Position numbers and translations under genes: made by a program | Notes under the pieces: generated by a model | What the model saw: the letters and a program-made list of their open reading frames with translations, nothing else | Told to the model about the DNA's origin: nothing | Databases searched by the model: none | In this document: positions 50,267 through 64,000 of the stretch, in pieces | Layout: each line of letters starts with the position of its first letter | Numbering within the stretch: the stretch's first letter is position 1 | NCBI RefSeq assembly: GCF_047495875.1 | Contig: NC_092459.1 | Coordinates: 12,962,965-13,026,964 of the forward strand | Direction: 5' to 3' | DNA: 64,000 nucleotides | Source: Pithys albifrons albifrons | Taxonomy: Eukaryota > Chordata > Aves > Passeriformes > Thamnophilidae

Positions 50267-53200
50267 TGGCTTTGGTAGGCTTGTTCCCTTTGTTCATGTG
50301 GGCATTTTGGTTGCAGAAAAGAGCCACTTTTCACTCTAGACAGCCAATTTCTTTACCTTGCAGCTGCTGCTTAGCAAATGCACATCAGCCACCTTCCTGA
50401 TCAAGCCATTCCATTATAAATGGATAAAAATGGATGAGCAGAACAAGTAAAGCTGCTTCTCCCTAAAGATTTTAACTCCAGCCCAATGACAGTTAATTCT
50501 TCTCCCCCCTGCTCATGCACTTTGTAAACACAAGAGGCTTTGTGTTAGGGACACTGTATGCCACAAGTCCACCAAACACTGAGCAGCTCTGCTTCTGTAG
50601 TTAGGCTTCCTTATTAACCATTTATTCAACAGGACTTACCAATCAGACAAGGTAAACTACATCAAGGAGATGGGTGAAATATTACATTTTTCTTTCCTCA
50701 AGGATCTACCATATCATACCTAGCATATTATCTGGGTGCAACAGGCTAAAATACTCAAAAATATGCCCATTTGTTTTGGTTTCTTTTGACTAAAAAAAAG
50801 TTATACCCCAAGCTCGCTTGGTGAGTTTTTAAAAGGACTTGGGTACTTTGATTCACTCTGGTGGTGCCTGGGAGAAAAAACCAAAAATCTCAGGAGGCTG
50901 AGTAACAAACTTGATTCACAATTTTCCTCAGCCCAGCTCCATCTACTGGGGGCCAGATAGGCTTTATAATCTTTGAGCAAGTCTAGCAGTGAGGAGCAAT
51001 TGAGATCAGGCATTTTCTGGGTTACTGTAGTCTTTGCCAGAGAATTCAGTTTCCACCAAATATTGGCTCTCCTTTGTCCAGCTTCTGCTGCTATCCCAGT
51101 AGAAGGAAAAAAGACCTCCTCCCTCCTGCTTACTCAATCCAGTGTCCCACAGCTCACCATAAGTCACTGTATTGATGGTGGCCTTGGCTTGGGTGCCTCG
51201 GCACAGCGCACTGCAGACCAGAACTCTTGGGCTTGAATGATTCATCAGGCTCAGACTCCCCAGCACATGCCACCAAAACATTTCATTGTCAGAAATATGG
51301 GTAAATCCCAGACTTCTTGATATCAGCTCCACGTTACCACAACCAAATCAGCAAATCAGCTTTCTGCATCCTAATTAACTCTCCGGAGCTCTAGTTTCCC
51401 TATTGATTGAAGAACATTTCCCAGGAAACATACTCTAATTTCATTTGTGTACTTTGTAATTTAGGTTCTATTCAAGCAATTTCACTAGATCAGCTGGTTC
51501 TTCATAGTTGCTAAGCATGAAACTCATGCTCTGGTAGGAATGGCACTCTGAGTGCAGACTTGCTTGCTGGTGATCTCTGCAAGATCAAAGTCACAGGACA
51601 AAGTGTGCTTCCAACAACCAGCCATGAGTTGAGGGGAAACCGTTGTATTTCACAGTGATCTCATTATGTCTGAGTTGCCTTTCATCCTCAAAGCCTGAGC
51701 TTGCACTTACAGAGGTGGTGCTCGAGGATACTGAGGCAGTCTCCATTAGCAAACAGTGCAAACATGGGAGGAGCGGCCTCACATTTGGGGTGCTTTTGCC
51801 AGCCCAACTTTATCCTGGTCCCAAGGGCTGGACACCCACCAGAAGCAGGAACACACTGTCCTAGTTTGATCCATGTGAAAGGAGTATGGCTAGTGCAATT
51901 CAACACAATTCCTTGGTGGCAACCAAGTCCCTGGAGGTGGGGAAAGCAGGAGATAACTCAAAAGTGTAATTCTGAGTGGACTACTGTGCTGATGTAGATG
52001 CGTTAATGATCCTTAGTCAATCCAGGATTTACATCTAATACGTGACCTTCATTAAACTATGGAGTCTTTAAGCCTGTTTCCCATCTGCAACAGGTTATTA
52101 GAGTGCTTCTTTGAGGATGTATTTATTCAGTGCTTCCAAGAGACACTTGACAATTGTTATGACAAAGACTCTAACATAGAAGAAAGATGTTTCAGATTCA
52201 TATTTCTGCAGAGGTTAACATACAAATTTGCACTGCTAGTCCTTTGGCCCAGCCAGTCTACCTTGAATAACATTAAAGATGGGGAATCTTTTGTATTTTT
52301 CAAATGTTGATCATAATTTCTGAATCCCAAAACCATATCATGCTGGATGAAGCTGCCAGTCTTCTGAAGCACTTGTGAAGAGTTCAAAAGCATTTTGAAG
52401 AGCACTGCATAGCTGCTGAGTCTCAGTCCTTGCATCAGGGCCTTTGATGTTCTCCCATTCTACATACCACTTGTGATCACTGTTAGTGGTTGAGTGGTGG
52501 AGGTTTTGAACCCACAGCTATTTCTCCAGCTTTCTCTGAGACAGGTAATTGGAATGTGTACTTAACTACTACAAAAGCAACTTTGGAAGTGAAAGTATGG
52601 TCATTTTGTGTCAACATTTATCAATTCCAGCAGAAAAAAGACCACAAGGATTCACACATAAGCTGCAAATGACCTACGGATTTTGAGAAAATCTTTAATA
52701 ATAACTTTTTCCATTATTTCATCTCCCTTTCTATCCTTTCTTCTTGTACATTCACAGCCAGAAAACCAGATAGGTGTTCTGAAAGCGAAAGGGAATAGTC
52801 CAAAATTCACTAAAAGGCAATGGAGAAAATTCCCACTGGCTTCCCAACAGGCCATACAGCATTTCAGGTGTGGTAGGACAGAGACTAAAGCTGTTGTTCG
52901 CACCAGTTCACTCTCCCAGCCACACTAGTTAGTTATGAGACAAGAGAGCAGACAACCATATGCTTGTCCTTATTGAGTTTACTGCAAGTTGTATTAGCAC
53001 AGAGCTCTCAGTCCTCTACCTCTGAAGACACATAGGAGGAAATTCTGCTCACAACATCCAAGCGGTGAGCCTGCCTCCTGTCTGCGCCATCTCACATACC
53101 ACTGCCATGCCAGGAATGAAGCCAGGCAACCCAGTGCTTTCCTTTCTCAGGATGCAGGTTTGGAAGGTGTGCTCTGTTCCTAGGCGGGAAAGGAGGGAAT

Positions 53201-56200
53201 TGATTGAGGTGATTGCCAGAGCAACTGGAGCTGTTTATGACATAAAGAGGCTGTATGTGTTTCATGATACCTGGGGGCAGAGATCTTGCCAGCAGTGTCT
53301 TTTGGGGTATTCTTACCCACCAAACTGCACAGAGCAGCTGGGATCCAGTCTTCTCCATGCAGCAAAACAGGGTGCAGGACACAGCTCCTGCACAGGTGGG
53401 AAAGAAGAGTAACAAATTACATGTATGCATTCCAGACATGAGATTCATGGAGATCAAGGGTCCTACAGGCACTCTAGGTATGTAAGGTCTCACCACAGCC
53501 TGCAGAAAGCTAGGCCCAGGGGCCAGTATATCCTAAAATACACAGTCTCCAGCTGCTTCTCTGGATTGCTCTCCAGGCTGCACCATGCACATCAGCTGAA
53601 CTCCCAACCACTGTACAGGACCTAGATGCCCCTGCACAGATAGGTTCCTACTCTACAATTAGTCCCAGACTGAAACACAGGCCAGGTGTCAGGGTCCCTG
53701 TACTCAGATGGCAAATGACTTTCCTGGCTGGTCTCATCCTATCATGTATCTGCTGCTGTTGATGGATGAGGCTGGTGAAGTCTCGAGGCTCAGGTTCACT
53801 AGTTAATACCTCATCCTTCAGTGAAATGAATATGAGGACAAAGTCTTGGCACAGACAACCAAAGGGTAATATTCTTCTATGTGAATCTGATTTCTGGAAT
53901 AAAAGCACCTTTTAGCCTTCTACATTTTATGGTAGCAATTTATTTTTCTCTGTGTAACTCACACAAATGGTAGGCTCTTCAAAACTATTATCAGTAAAGT
54001 GCCTTTCTCTTAACTTGTTAAAATCCTTCCGTTTCTAAAGCTGGCCTCTTTTATAATTTAGTTGTGCCCAAATCAGTGCTTGCAAACAGAAGCAGAACAG
54101 AAACAGAAGCTGACAGTCATCACAGAGAAACATTTAACTAATGTTTCACCTTAAAAAAGGTGACAAGAGAAGTCACCCTCATGATCTAGGAAAGGTCCAA
54201 ATCAGAACAATCCTACAAAACAACCATTAGTTTGGAGTCCAGCTGCTGACATGTGCACTGCTGAACCACATGCCCAAGCCCAGGCATTTCCACACGTGTT
54301 TCCAGGGAATGGAGTTGCTCACACCCACAAACAGTAATCACAGCAAAAGAGAGTAAAGCTCCTTAAATCACAGCTGGCTGATATGGGTTTACTGCAGAAA
54401 TGGTGTTATCTAATGGACTTGGTGACGTCAAACAGGACTAGCAATATGTACTTACACCCATGTGTTGCTCTCCTGTAGGCAAGCCCTTGGCATCAGTGTT
54501 TGAACATGACTCTGTGACCAGAGACTGCTCTGGAGGAGATCCAGAAATGAGGATATGACCAGTACAAGCTGCAGAGCTCAGTGTAACTTCATCCTGCAGT
54601 AGATGAATTTATCCTGAGATTTGGGATTCTTGTGAAAGAATTAATGCTTTGCGACAACTTCCCTGGCACCCACCTTCAACCCTAAAGCCTGTCTAATTGC
54701 ACCAGCCATCTTTATTTCCGTTCTTTCCCTTTGACTTCTTGCTCTTCACCTCTCATGAGACTGCTGATCATAAATGGCAAACCATGATGTGAGTCAGGTT
54801 GAACTCCTCAGAGATGACTAAAATTGTGGTGGGACATGAGCTTTTCAGACTGGAAAGTTGCCACTTGAGCAACTTCAGAGTAAAAACTCCAGACCACAGA
54901 ATGTTTTCCAGGACCTGAGGACCATCCTGTTTGGAAGCTCTTCCAAATACTCTTTGTCCTTGAGAAGCTTTCAATACCCACGTGACACAAGTAGTAGTCG
55001 CCTTGGAAAATCTTAGCATTCACTTCTATGACTATTTGATAGCTTTCAGGAGGTCACACTTCAGCATCTCATCACAAAAGCTGAAGTTTAAAAAAGCTAT
55101 TGAGTTGTCTTATCCTTGAGAAAATCGAGGAAAAATTATAACAATCATATATTGTAATTTTTCTGTTAGGGTCAATGCACTGTTGGCATTGTAACCTCAT
55201 TTACTGATTCAGTGTATGAATAATTCAAGTTCTTAATGCAAAATTTGTAAGTTTGAATCCTTCTTGAGCTTCCTACGCACAGTATGCTCTCTGAGACCTT
55301 AACCTAAGCTATATTCATCTGCAATTTTTTATTTACCACATTCACTGTTAAACTAGGATGATCTTCAAGCATTGAACTGCTTTGTAAAGTTTTCATAGCT
55401 GGTAATCTCAAAATAAATCTTAAGAATAGTAAGAGACATTGCCACTGTTAGTCCCTGAGTATTCATCCTAGGGGAAAATCTTTTTTCATATTGTAAGAGT
55501 AGCATAATCCAGAGTCTTTAAAAAAATTTTAAATATATGAATTTGCAAGTATTCTTGTAGCTGAAGTCTGGCAAGAAAAACTAAGCACAGCACAACTGCT
55601 TAATTGGGGATCTTAGTAGCACCAGCCCCAAAATACCAGCAGCAAGTCCTTTTCCTGTTCAGCTCAAAGAGCCCATTGCCTTAAATGAGGATAAGATTTC
55701 ACCACACACTTTTGAAACAGTTTTTAAACTGTCAAATGATCTCTCTCACACGCTAGTCACTCTCTTTCTCTCTCTCTCTGAATCTACACATGCACAAATA
55801 AACACATTTGTTTATGCTCTTCCACAACACCCTTTTAACTTCTCTTTTCAGTATAAAAGAGTGGAGTCTTAGGAAATGTCATTATTTCACTGTAGTACTT
55901 CCTATCAAAAGGTCCATCCTGGGGACTTAAATATTCTCTTCTATTTTATTCTTTTCTATTCTATGCAAGGAGATGCTTTGTGCTGCCAGGAGTTTGAAGA
56001 TACACTTGTTAATCTAAATGGTCATTTTGAATGTACCAGGTTTATCATTTCCTCTGTCTCTCACTTTGCATCTCTAATTCTTTCGTAAATAGATGGGGAA
56101 AAAACAGAAATTGTAAGAGGAGTTTTAAGCACCTCCTTTCCTCAGCAGCCATCTCTACTCTAAATGTCATCTACAACATGTGTTTACAACCTAATAGCAT

Positions 56201-56500
56201 CACTGTTCCCAGTGGAAAACTCCAGATGTTGTTGTAAACCCCTTTCAGGTTTTACAGCACATCTGCTGTACCCTCCCAGGTCTGTTCCTCATCTGACAGC
56301 TGCAGGAAGGGGAAGGAGCGGACACTGCCAGCAGTTTTCCCATGAGATGCAGATTCTGGGTTCTCCAAAGCATGCAGGATTCAGTCAATGTGTTACACCA
56401 TTACTACACAAATGTTAGGAGTGGTCTCAAACTGCTGAGCTCCCTTAGACTTTACACCTCCTAAAGTGTGGCGTAAAGTACACGAAACAGAAACTAGAGG
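50267..56500. other. Unique DNA, no gene seen
   Basis: Contains a CT microsatellite at 55761-55779. Frames up to 134 codons (for example minus 53092-53496) are matched by overlapping plus-strand frames and show no domain. No recognised transposon. Confidence 0.5.
55761..55779. repeat. Short (CT)n microsatellite
   Basis: CT units with one TTT interruption, about 19 bases. It sits in a pyrimidine-rich context from about 55739. Confidence 0.75.
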
Positions 56501-59500
56501 GACACCAGGAACCTGCTTAGTCCTTTCAGCTGCTCACAGGAGCTGGGACAAATCCATAACAAAAATCAGCCTAATTGACAAAATTCACATTTAGGCTTGG
56601 ACAAAGGCTGCCTCAAGATCAGGAAAGTGGTTCTCGGGCTTTTTGTTCCAGTGAGCTTGCTCAGAGAGCAGAAATCAAATTTTATGGCTTGAAGAAAACC
56701 ATCAGTAAGATTGAGCAAAGCACTGTTGTTATGTCAATCAGACACATACTTCAGTGCCAGGTACCTATAGGGATGGATCAGTGATGAGCAGTACTGGCAC
56801 TGAGGGGAAAAGGTAAAATTACTATTGGGGCACCTACTTGTTCTTCTCCTTTCTTCCCAGAACAGGCATTGCTGAAACTGTCATGTGCTACAGAGTGATT
56901 TCTTCCAGCCATTCACCGAATACACTCTGAAACTGTACATCAACCAAAAGCTGCAATCAACATGGCCAGCAACACACAGTCTTAGCCAGATCTGTTTGCA
57001 AATTCAGCACAGTCATTTGCTTAATTTTGACATGAATGAGCAGTGTACTTGGCCATATTAGTAGTGGCAGTGTGGAACATGAACAGGCTGGGAAATAATC
57101 TCTCTGTTTCTTAAAAAACATGCTTTGATATTAATTTGGTTTCCTTGGGGATCATAATAACAGGCTGGAAACAAAAAAGACTGAAGGGAGATTTCTGTTC
57201 AGTCAGAGAGCAATCCCAGAATCATCAACAAGGAGAGCTTGTGGTGCAGGGTCCAATTCCCCACACCCCCCTCTTACATATTATTACATCCAGGCTCATA
57301 ATCTGATTTTATACATGTAATCCCATCCACCCCTCTGATGAGGAATGCAGACAGCCTTTAAATCACACTTGCATTAAAGTGCTCATGTGACAAATCGAAG
57401 TGGGATCAGTCCCAGGTTTTTGTTTGTGATGCTGTTCCAGCTGAGCCTTCACTCCGGTGGAGCAGGGGAATGGCTGTGGTGGCAAAGAGCCTTCTTTCAC
57501 CCCAGCACAACATGAAGGCAGCCTGTGCCTTGATGTCATGCAACAACACCCTGGTCAGGTTTGGCCACCACTTGCCCTTTGCATTGTTAAACATTTTTTT
57601 TCCACTGAGATGTCAAAGGGTTATTACTGGTCACTGGCTACTTAAATATGGACTGCATAAAATGCCTCCTTTAAGTATTTCTCTGGCAATTAAAGTCTCT
57701 AAGAAGGAATACATGAGGGGAAAAAAAGTAAGAAAACATGTAGGTTAAAATATAATTGGTACTTATATTTATCACCAAGTTAATTCTGAGTAGAAGCAAA
57801 TGAGGTGCCAGACTGCAGACAGACATGGCCAGTTTCTGGGAGACCCAAAGCAAGTCCCAATCTGCTGCTCCAGACTGTTTTGCCACTGAACACTACAATG
57901 AGACACAGAAACAGCCACACAGTGAAGCAATTGGTATCTGAAAAATTTGTTAAAAGGGTACAAAAAATCTTGACACACAATTAATCCTGAAAAAAAAATC
58001 AGTGGAATTTTTTATTCCCACTCCTTTGGCCTCTGCTGAAAAAAACTCAGCATACATATGTTAAAATTAAAAAAACCCACTAAATTATTTATACCCATAT
58101 TTTGTATCAGATATTTATTAACAATTATATACATCTGATTTTAAATTGTTCATTTCAGTTTTAGAAACCGAGACCTAATTTTCTGTACAACATAAACCAT
58201 TTTTGGGGGGAGGAGTGTCTGAACTGTATTTTTATCTTCTTTGCTGAAAGCCAAATCTTTACATTAATAATAATCAAGTTTCTTTGCAAATATGTTGGCC
58301 ACTTCTAGTAAATCTGTTGTCTCATAACAGAATTTTGCACCTGGGGAGCCAGGTCTGATGTAATCAACTGGAATTTGATACAACCATCTCATGCCCTAAG
58401 AATGAAAAAGTAGTAGTGGTAAAAGTAATATAGTTAAAGGGTTGGTTGAAAGCCAAAGACCCAGATATTAAACTGACTGATACTAGATTTTTCACCAGTG
58501 AATTTTTTTATGTTACATCTTTTGGGAAGGAGTAACAGACTCACAAGTGTTGGTCAGCAGAAAGCATCAGTCTGGCAGTAGGCAGGAAGGAAAAACTGGG
58601 GTTTGGGGCACACAGAGTTTCCAAGACTGGCACAAGGGAAGGGAAAGGAAACATTTCTTTTTCCACGTCCATGAAAGACATATGATCTGAAAGCCACTGA
58701 GGTATAAAATGGAAACTTGAGGCTCTCCTTTATTCTGGCTTAGTTTTCAGGTGAAACTGTGTTTTCCTGAGTGTCATGAATTCTGCATTGCAAAAAGCTA
58801 TTAATAAGTAATAGCTTGAGCATGTATACAAGATCATTATTTAATCTTTCAGTAATCTTTTGTCATGAATAATTTATTAAATGTTTTATTTATTGCTCAT
58901 ATTTATTAAAAATTGATTCTATTTCTTCTACCTAATGTCACTTTTGAGATGCAATAAATTATTAATATTTAATAAATTGAAAGATGCAAGGAAATAAATA
59001 TAAAATTTTTTTAGAAGTGCTCACTCCATGTTCTCACAGGCACGCCTCTTACTACATGTTAAGTGACCTCATTGTTTCTTTGCAGACTGGGGTTGCACTT
59101 TAATTTACAATTTAGGGAGCAGTGGCAATTTAAAAGATGAAGCTCCAGAGCCAAACTTCATCCTCCTTTGCCCCAGGAAGCCTGTGAGTTTGGCTTCAAA
59201 CCAAGGAGAGACTCTGAAACTTGGCACTCACCTCAGAGCCATCATACTCTGCTTTCAAGACATTTGCTGCAACCCCAAAAGTTAGAAACAAGAAATAAAT
59301 AACAAATTCAGAGCAAATAATACAGCTTTCAGATGGAAACCTTCAAAAACTCTGACAATATGATGCAACATGTCATAAAGTGATTCAAAGCATTCATTCC
59401 AGCTGCTTCATAGCATTTGTACAAGGAAAAACATCAGTCTTAGATTTGTTCCTGACATCATTGGCAGCCGGGGACACCCAGCAGATCTCATGGAACATCC

Positions 59501-62178
59501 TGTTTTGGGGCAGTGTCCCCTGCATAACCATTGTAGCTCCAGCCCAAACTCCTCTTTAGCTTTAACCTGTTCACCCAGACCTTAAGCTTGCAGCACATCC
59601 ATCCTTACACTGCACCAGCCAGAGACGCTGGGACCTGGAGGGAACTTCTTGACTAACCCTGTGCTTAGGCTTATCAAGAAGTCCGGTTTTAAGGTCAGAG
59701 AAGTCTTCAACATATCTGTGCTCTCAAGACACACCTGCAGTACAAAACAAAGCTAGAACATTGAGAAACTGGATGTAATTAAAAGCAAAAATCAAACAAT
59801 AATGACTTGGGTGTCTGGAAGGAATTGAGGAATGATTAAAGCAAATTAATGTGGATAACTTGGCTAAGAGATAACTGCACAGAAGAGAAGCACTTCCACA
59901 AACTTGAAATGCTTAATCAGCACTCAGGGGGTGAGAACACATTCAGAGGCAGAGCCAGCACACACACCATGCTGGAAGATACAGGGGCAGGAAGAGGGGG
60001 GCTGTAAACTCTGGCCAAAGCTGGGAGACCAAAACTGTCACAACAGAGAAAGTGAACTGGAAGTGGAACTGTCTGGACAGGGGGAAATCAATGATACAAC
60101 AGATCTACCCTCACCAGTAAAGCAGAGAGAACAAAACAGCAGGGGACCTCTCAAAAAAGGAGACAGGGAGAACTGTAACCAGCGAGCACTGGTCCTCATA
60201 TTAGCACACAGCTGGTGTTATTCACTGCACCACTCCGTTGGCACTTCAGCCCCAAGAGTTTAAATGAGGTTTAAATTGACAGTGGCTCTTTCTGAATTTG
60301 ATGCTTCCCCCCCACCCCTTACCTGCCTTCCACACACCCCATACTGATGTAGAAATTAGGTTGCAGGCATTGAGAGCTGAGAAATAAAATGTGACTGCTG
60401 GATAAAACTCTTCAAGTGACAAATCCAGTGAGTTTGTTTTAATCCTATTGAGCTGCTAAACACACCGATTTCCTAGGCCAGTGCATAGCTCTGTCTGACA
60501 GAGCCAGGGACAGCCCTTTCTATGGGCTTGGGTATGCACCTTGTTCTCCTGATCTGTAAACTGACCTAGGTGAAAAGCAGTGTTTATGGTATTAAAACAC
60601 ATACAAATCCTTCTAACGTGGTATGGATGCACCCAACTTATGGGCCAAGTAGATTTTGCACCAGTTTCTGACTGCTTATGAGCCATAGCACCTGAGAACC
60701 TGCTGCATGGACCACTGACATAGTGCTCCTCCACATTGGCTCTCCTGCCAGCCAGGCCAGTGCTGCAGCTCAAACCTGACTCCCTTTCAGCCAAAACATA
60801 TGCAGGTAACTGTCTGTTCCCTGGGTTGTCTGGGTTGTTGAAACATACCCAGCACAGCCCTGCTGCCTCTTGTTCCTCAGCTAAGGGAGATGCCATCCCA
60901 TGTTCTAAAGATGCCAAAAGTACTATTCACGATTTAGCACTTTTCCCAAGACTCCAGAATGAAGGTTTGTCATCAGTCCTCCCTAAATATTAGGAAAAAA
61001 CCTTTTGTGCATGTGCCCACCAGCACTGCAAAAGTCAACCATAAACAAGGATGTGCCACATTAATAGTGCACTGCCTGAATATGCTCAACATCCTGCCCC
61101 AGGAATTCAGCATATGAGATAACACAATTCCTAGCTCAGGTATCATTTCAGATCCAGTAATGTCTTTTGGAAGGAGGCATCATAGCTAATTAGATGCTGG
61201 AAGAAATAAGCATGCCCCATTTATTCTGGTTAGAAATTCCTTTCAATTGTTGATGGTAAAGGCCTGTGCTCTAATGCAGGGGCACTGAGCAAATGTACAA
61301 AACATCATATCCTGTTCCTTGTCCATCAGTACTGCTCCTCACAGCTTCACAGGAAATCTTGCAGTAACTGGTTTGAAAAGCTTCAATTTCTCAAGCCACA
61401 ACACTGCAGTTTCATTGTTGCTTTCTCTTTTATGTTCCCTTAAAAGAAAATTTTCAAAACTCTATCTGAAAAATGTAATCCAAGTTTGATATAAAGGGTG
61501 AGAAGACAAGACAGACAATGCAAATTTTTCATTCCATTCTTTTTTCACAATGAAATCTCATTTTGGTAAGCAATCTCAATCATCTACCTTCCAAGATGAC
61601 AAGAGTTTACAGAAGACTAGTTTCATCTTCTAACAATCATGGGAAACATCTCAATTAACCAAATGTCTGAGAACCTCCCTGCATGCCCCAGGTGAGTGAT
61701 TTTTGGTCCAAAATAGTAACTCAGTACACAGAAAATAGTAAGTCCAAACTGCACCCAGCCACTTTTGGAGCCTACCAACGCATTCTTTTTACTGTTTCAG
61801 GGCAAAAACACAGGAAAGAAAAGTGACTCTGTCACAGTCCCAACTTTTCACTGCCTGGTGTTCATCACCCACAAAGAACCTCCAGCTCTCTGGGCTGAAG
61901 TAACCAGATTCTCCATGTAGTATTCCTTGATGCAATACACAGACTTTTCCAGGCCAGTATGTGACATCTGTTCCACTGTAGCTAAAATCCTTCCAGATTA
62001 AGGCAATAATGCAGAAAGTTGCCAAGTTGGAGATCAATAAGCTGTTACGATTTTGAAAATCTTGGCCTCACTTATCAGTGTAAGCAAAGTATTTGATTTT
62101 TAAGATGGATATTTGAAATTACGCTACATATACTGGGGGTCCTGAACACACTTTCCCCTGTTCCTGGGGGTTTTGCAG
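56501..62178. other. Unique DNA; AT-rich block; no gene seen
   Basis: About 58820-59010 is extremely AT-rich with ATTAATATTTAAT-like palindromic sequence. The longest open frame of the window, 153 codons on the minus strand at 60456-60917, shows no recognisable domain, signal or membrane segment, and a plus-strand frame covers part of it; I treat it as chance. Confidence 0.5.
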
Positions 62179-62447
62179 GCTGGGCTTGGGGCCAGCTGAG
62201 CTGGTGGCCTTGGTTAAAGCCCTCTGGCTGTTGAAGCTTGGGCTAGGGTTACTCCTCTTTGGAGCTGTCCTTGAGCTGAGGTCCTGCCCTCAGTCTCTGC
62301 ATGATCTCCACCACAGCTTTGCTGAGACCATGCCCATGCCCATGCCAGATGCTGACCCTCATCCACCACCTGATGTCCTGCCTGGCCTCAGCCCACCCCC
62401 ATCTCCATGATGGTGCTTGATGCCCTGGGATGGGGCTGCCAGAAAAG
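62179..62447 (+). other. GC-rich block bounded by splice-like sites
   Basis: A strong acceptor-like site (TTCCTGGGGGTTTTGCAG, ending 62178) and a strong donor-like site (AAAAG|GTATGA, exon end 62447) enclose 269 bases of GC-rich sequence in an AT-rich neighbourhood. One frame is open from the acceptor to a TGA at 62408-62410; its peptide is Leu-rich then Met-Pro and Pro-rich, with no recognisable domain. The other two frames have early stops. Because the frame closes 37 bases before the donor, an exon of a non-coding RNA or an untranslated exon fits better than internal coding sequence. An unrecognised GC-rich repeat is the alternative. Confidence 0.25.
62328..62346. repeat. Three CCATGC units
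   Basis: CCATGC is present three times in tandem, giving Met-Pro repeats in the open frame. It is a minor simple repeat within the GC-rich block at 62179-62447. Confidence 0.7.
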
Positions 62448-64000
62448 GTATGAGTTCATACTTGTCAGTATTAGTTAAAAACCTTTGAGAAAAAAAGTCA
62501 GGGGCTTTCTGAGAACAGAGGCCCTTCCACTTAGTAATCTAATTTGATCTGAATTCCTACATTCCATGAAGAAATGGTTTTGAGAGTTGTTCCAGCTGTC
62601 ATTACAAACAATGTCTAGGTGCAAGGTGCATTTACAGTAGCAGTTTTGTTCCGATCAAGAGCCTACTTTTGAAGCAAAATCTCCTGATCACCCCTACTTA
62701 AACATGCAATGATTTCCATTGCTGAGTGAAAGTGGACCATGCAAACCAGTCTCTTTCTGAATAAGACTAAGGCCAAAAGTGGGCTTCAACTGGTAGTGGC
62801 TTTCCTATCCATGACAACAGGCTAAAGCTAATCTGAAGTGTCCTTGAAATGTCCATAGTGTGAACATTGGACCCTCAGCACTGGGTTCATTGGTTAAGAG
62901 AACCTTGAAATAACTTTTTAAACAATGTATAAACTATCCAGACGTATTAATTTTGTATATTATCTGAATAAGCAAATACTGCTTGTAGAGAACTTTCATT
63001 ATCTGAATACTCAGTTGCCTGATACAAAGAGCAAAGATGCTTTATCTGAAAGTACAGTTCTTTGTGCAAGTCATTGATTTTTTTTTCCAAACATTTTACT
63101 TCAGCATGTTGAGGCTGCCTGTATCTTGTTAGCTTTGACCCAGTGATGATTCCTTGCATCATGTATTTCATATTTGTGGTGTGTGCATGAGTAGAATCAC
63201 AAAATGAAAATTTTCTGAGATAACAGAAATGCAGATGGCACCTTAACATAAGGTCTGTAAAAACTGAGTCATTTACTTTGCAACAGAAGACATAATTTGT
63301 GTAAGAAAACTTGATATAAATGGGACTATAAATAATTACATGAATGAAACAATTCAGACTTTCTTACAAAAGGCAACACAAGGGAGTCAATCTGATGATT
63401 AATGCAGGCATTAGAATCTTAAAGCTAATAGTCATATGTGTGGGTTCCATGACCAATGACACACTGTCTCCCAGATGGTGCATCTGAGTCTTGTGTAAAG
63501 GTGCACAGGAAGCCTGGGACAAGGTATGATGTGAAGGCAAGCAAATGTAGTAAAACTTGCCACAAAATTAAATATTTGAAGAAAATTATAGCTCAACATC
63601 TTATACAAAGCATAGAACATGTGTCCTTCCAACAGGAATGGGAAGATAATGGAAAGTCAGTACTGACTTTGTAACAGCACACTATGAAACCTCATCTCGC
63701 TGCAGCAAACAGGACATTTGACAGTCAGTCTGTCCTCCTCTGTCCTGTGCAGGTGATTGCTTGGGGGCTGACCTCGTGAGATCCTTAAAGAGCATGTAGT
63801 TTGAGATTTCACATGACTGTCCAGCACACACTCAAGATGACCAGTAATTAAAAGGCAAAACCACCCTGACATCTAATAGTACAATCACTGAATTCTAAGC
63901 AGCTGCAAAGCATGAGGAGCACACAGATATTAAAGATAAAAATACAGCATCACTTCACTCACCTTTCCAGTCAGAAAAGCATTTTGTCTCAGAAGTGATT
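62448..64000. other. Unique DNA, no gene seen
   Basis: AT-rich unique sequence. A 100-codon minus-strand frame (62947-63249) has no domain or exon boundaries that I can support. Nothing else seen up to the edge of the window. Confidence 0.5.

Noticed and set aside
55245..55265. GTTTGAATCC, resembling a tRNA T-loop
   Set aside because: No matching A-box, acceptor stem or anticodon arm could be built around it.
60456..60917. Longest open frame of the window (153 codons, minus strand)
   Set aside because: No recognisable domain, signal peptide or membrane segment; a plus-strand frame overlaps part of it, and no promoter or splice framing supports it. A frame of this length is expected by chance in 64 kb.

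Overview
The window looks like non-coding, intergenic or intronic DNA from a bird. The main evidence is six pieces of CR1 LINE carrying the typical avian CR1 3' end (tandem ATTCTATGAT-like octamers, read as ATAGAATCATAGAATC on the reverse strand), two of which still encode a decayed C-terminus of the CR1 ORF2 protein. There are also short retroviral LTRs, very few SINE-like sequences, AT-rich unique DNA and scarce CpG. The species cannot be settled from the sequence. I see no bacterial-style operons, no rRNA or tRNA gene, no CRISPR array and no complete protein-coding gene. Almost all open frames are under about 130 codons, overlap on both strands and lack a recognisable domain, as expected of chance frames in AT-rich vertebrate DNA.

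Layout. 1-10.4 kb is mostly unique sequence with small simple repeats and a probable CpG-rich LTR end at about 3.1 kb. 10.4-14.5 kb holds a CR1 stub, A-rich and C-rich low complexity DNA, an LTR with clear promoter and polyadenylation signals (about 13.97-14.39 kb) and a CR1 3' end directly after it. 14.5-25.5 kb is mostly unique, with two copies of an old interspersed repeat, a candidate isolated exon on the minus strand near 18.4-18.7 kb and a long (CCCTTT)n hexamer array at 21.1 kb. 25.5-27 kb holds two CR1 copies on the minus strand, the longer one ending in a purine-rich hexamer-like array. 32.1-32.95 kb holds two CR1 pieces in opposite orientation that can fold back on each other. 37.1-37.8 kb is the best LTR in the window (minus strand), with TATA box, poly(A) signal, internal A-rich repeats and a G-quadruplex-prone edge. 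38-62 kb is almost featureless unique DNA with one more copy of the old repeat (50.2 kb). Near 62.2-62.45 kb there is a GC-rich block bounded by good splice-site matches.

No set of genes working together can be described. Functional elements, if present, are most likely isolated exons, lncRNA exons or conserved enhancers, which need cross-species alignment to see. I found no convincing new biological system; the most useful follow-ups are the exon-like blocks at 18.4-18.7 kb and 62.2-62.45 kb, the CR1 fold-back at 32 kb, the two LTRs and the three copies of an ancient repeat.
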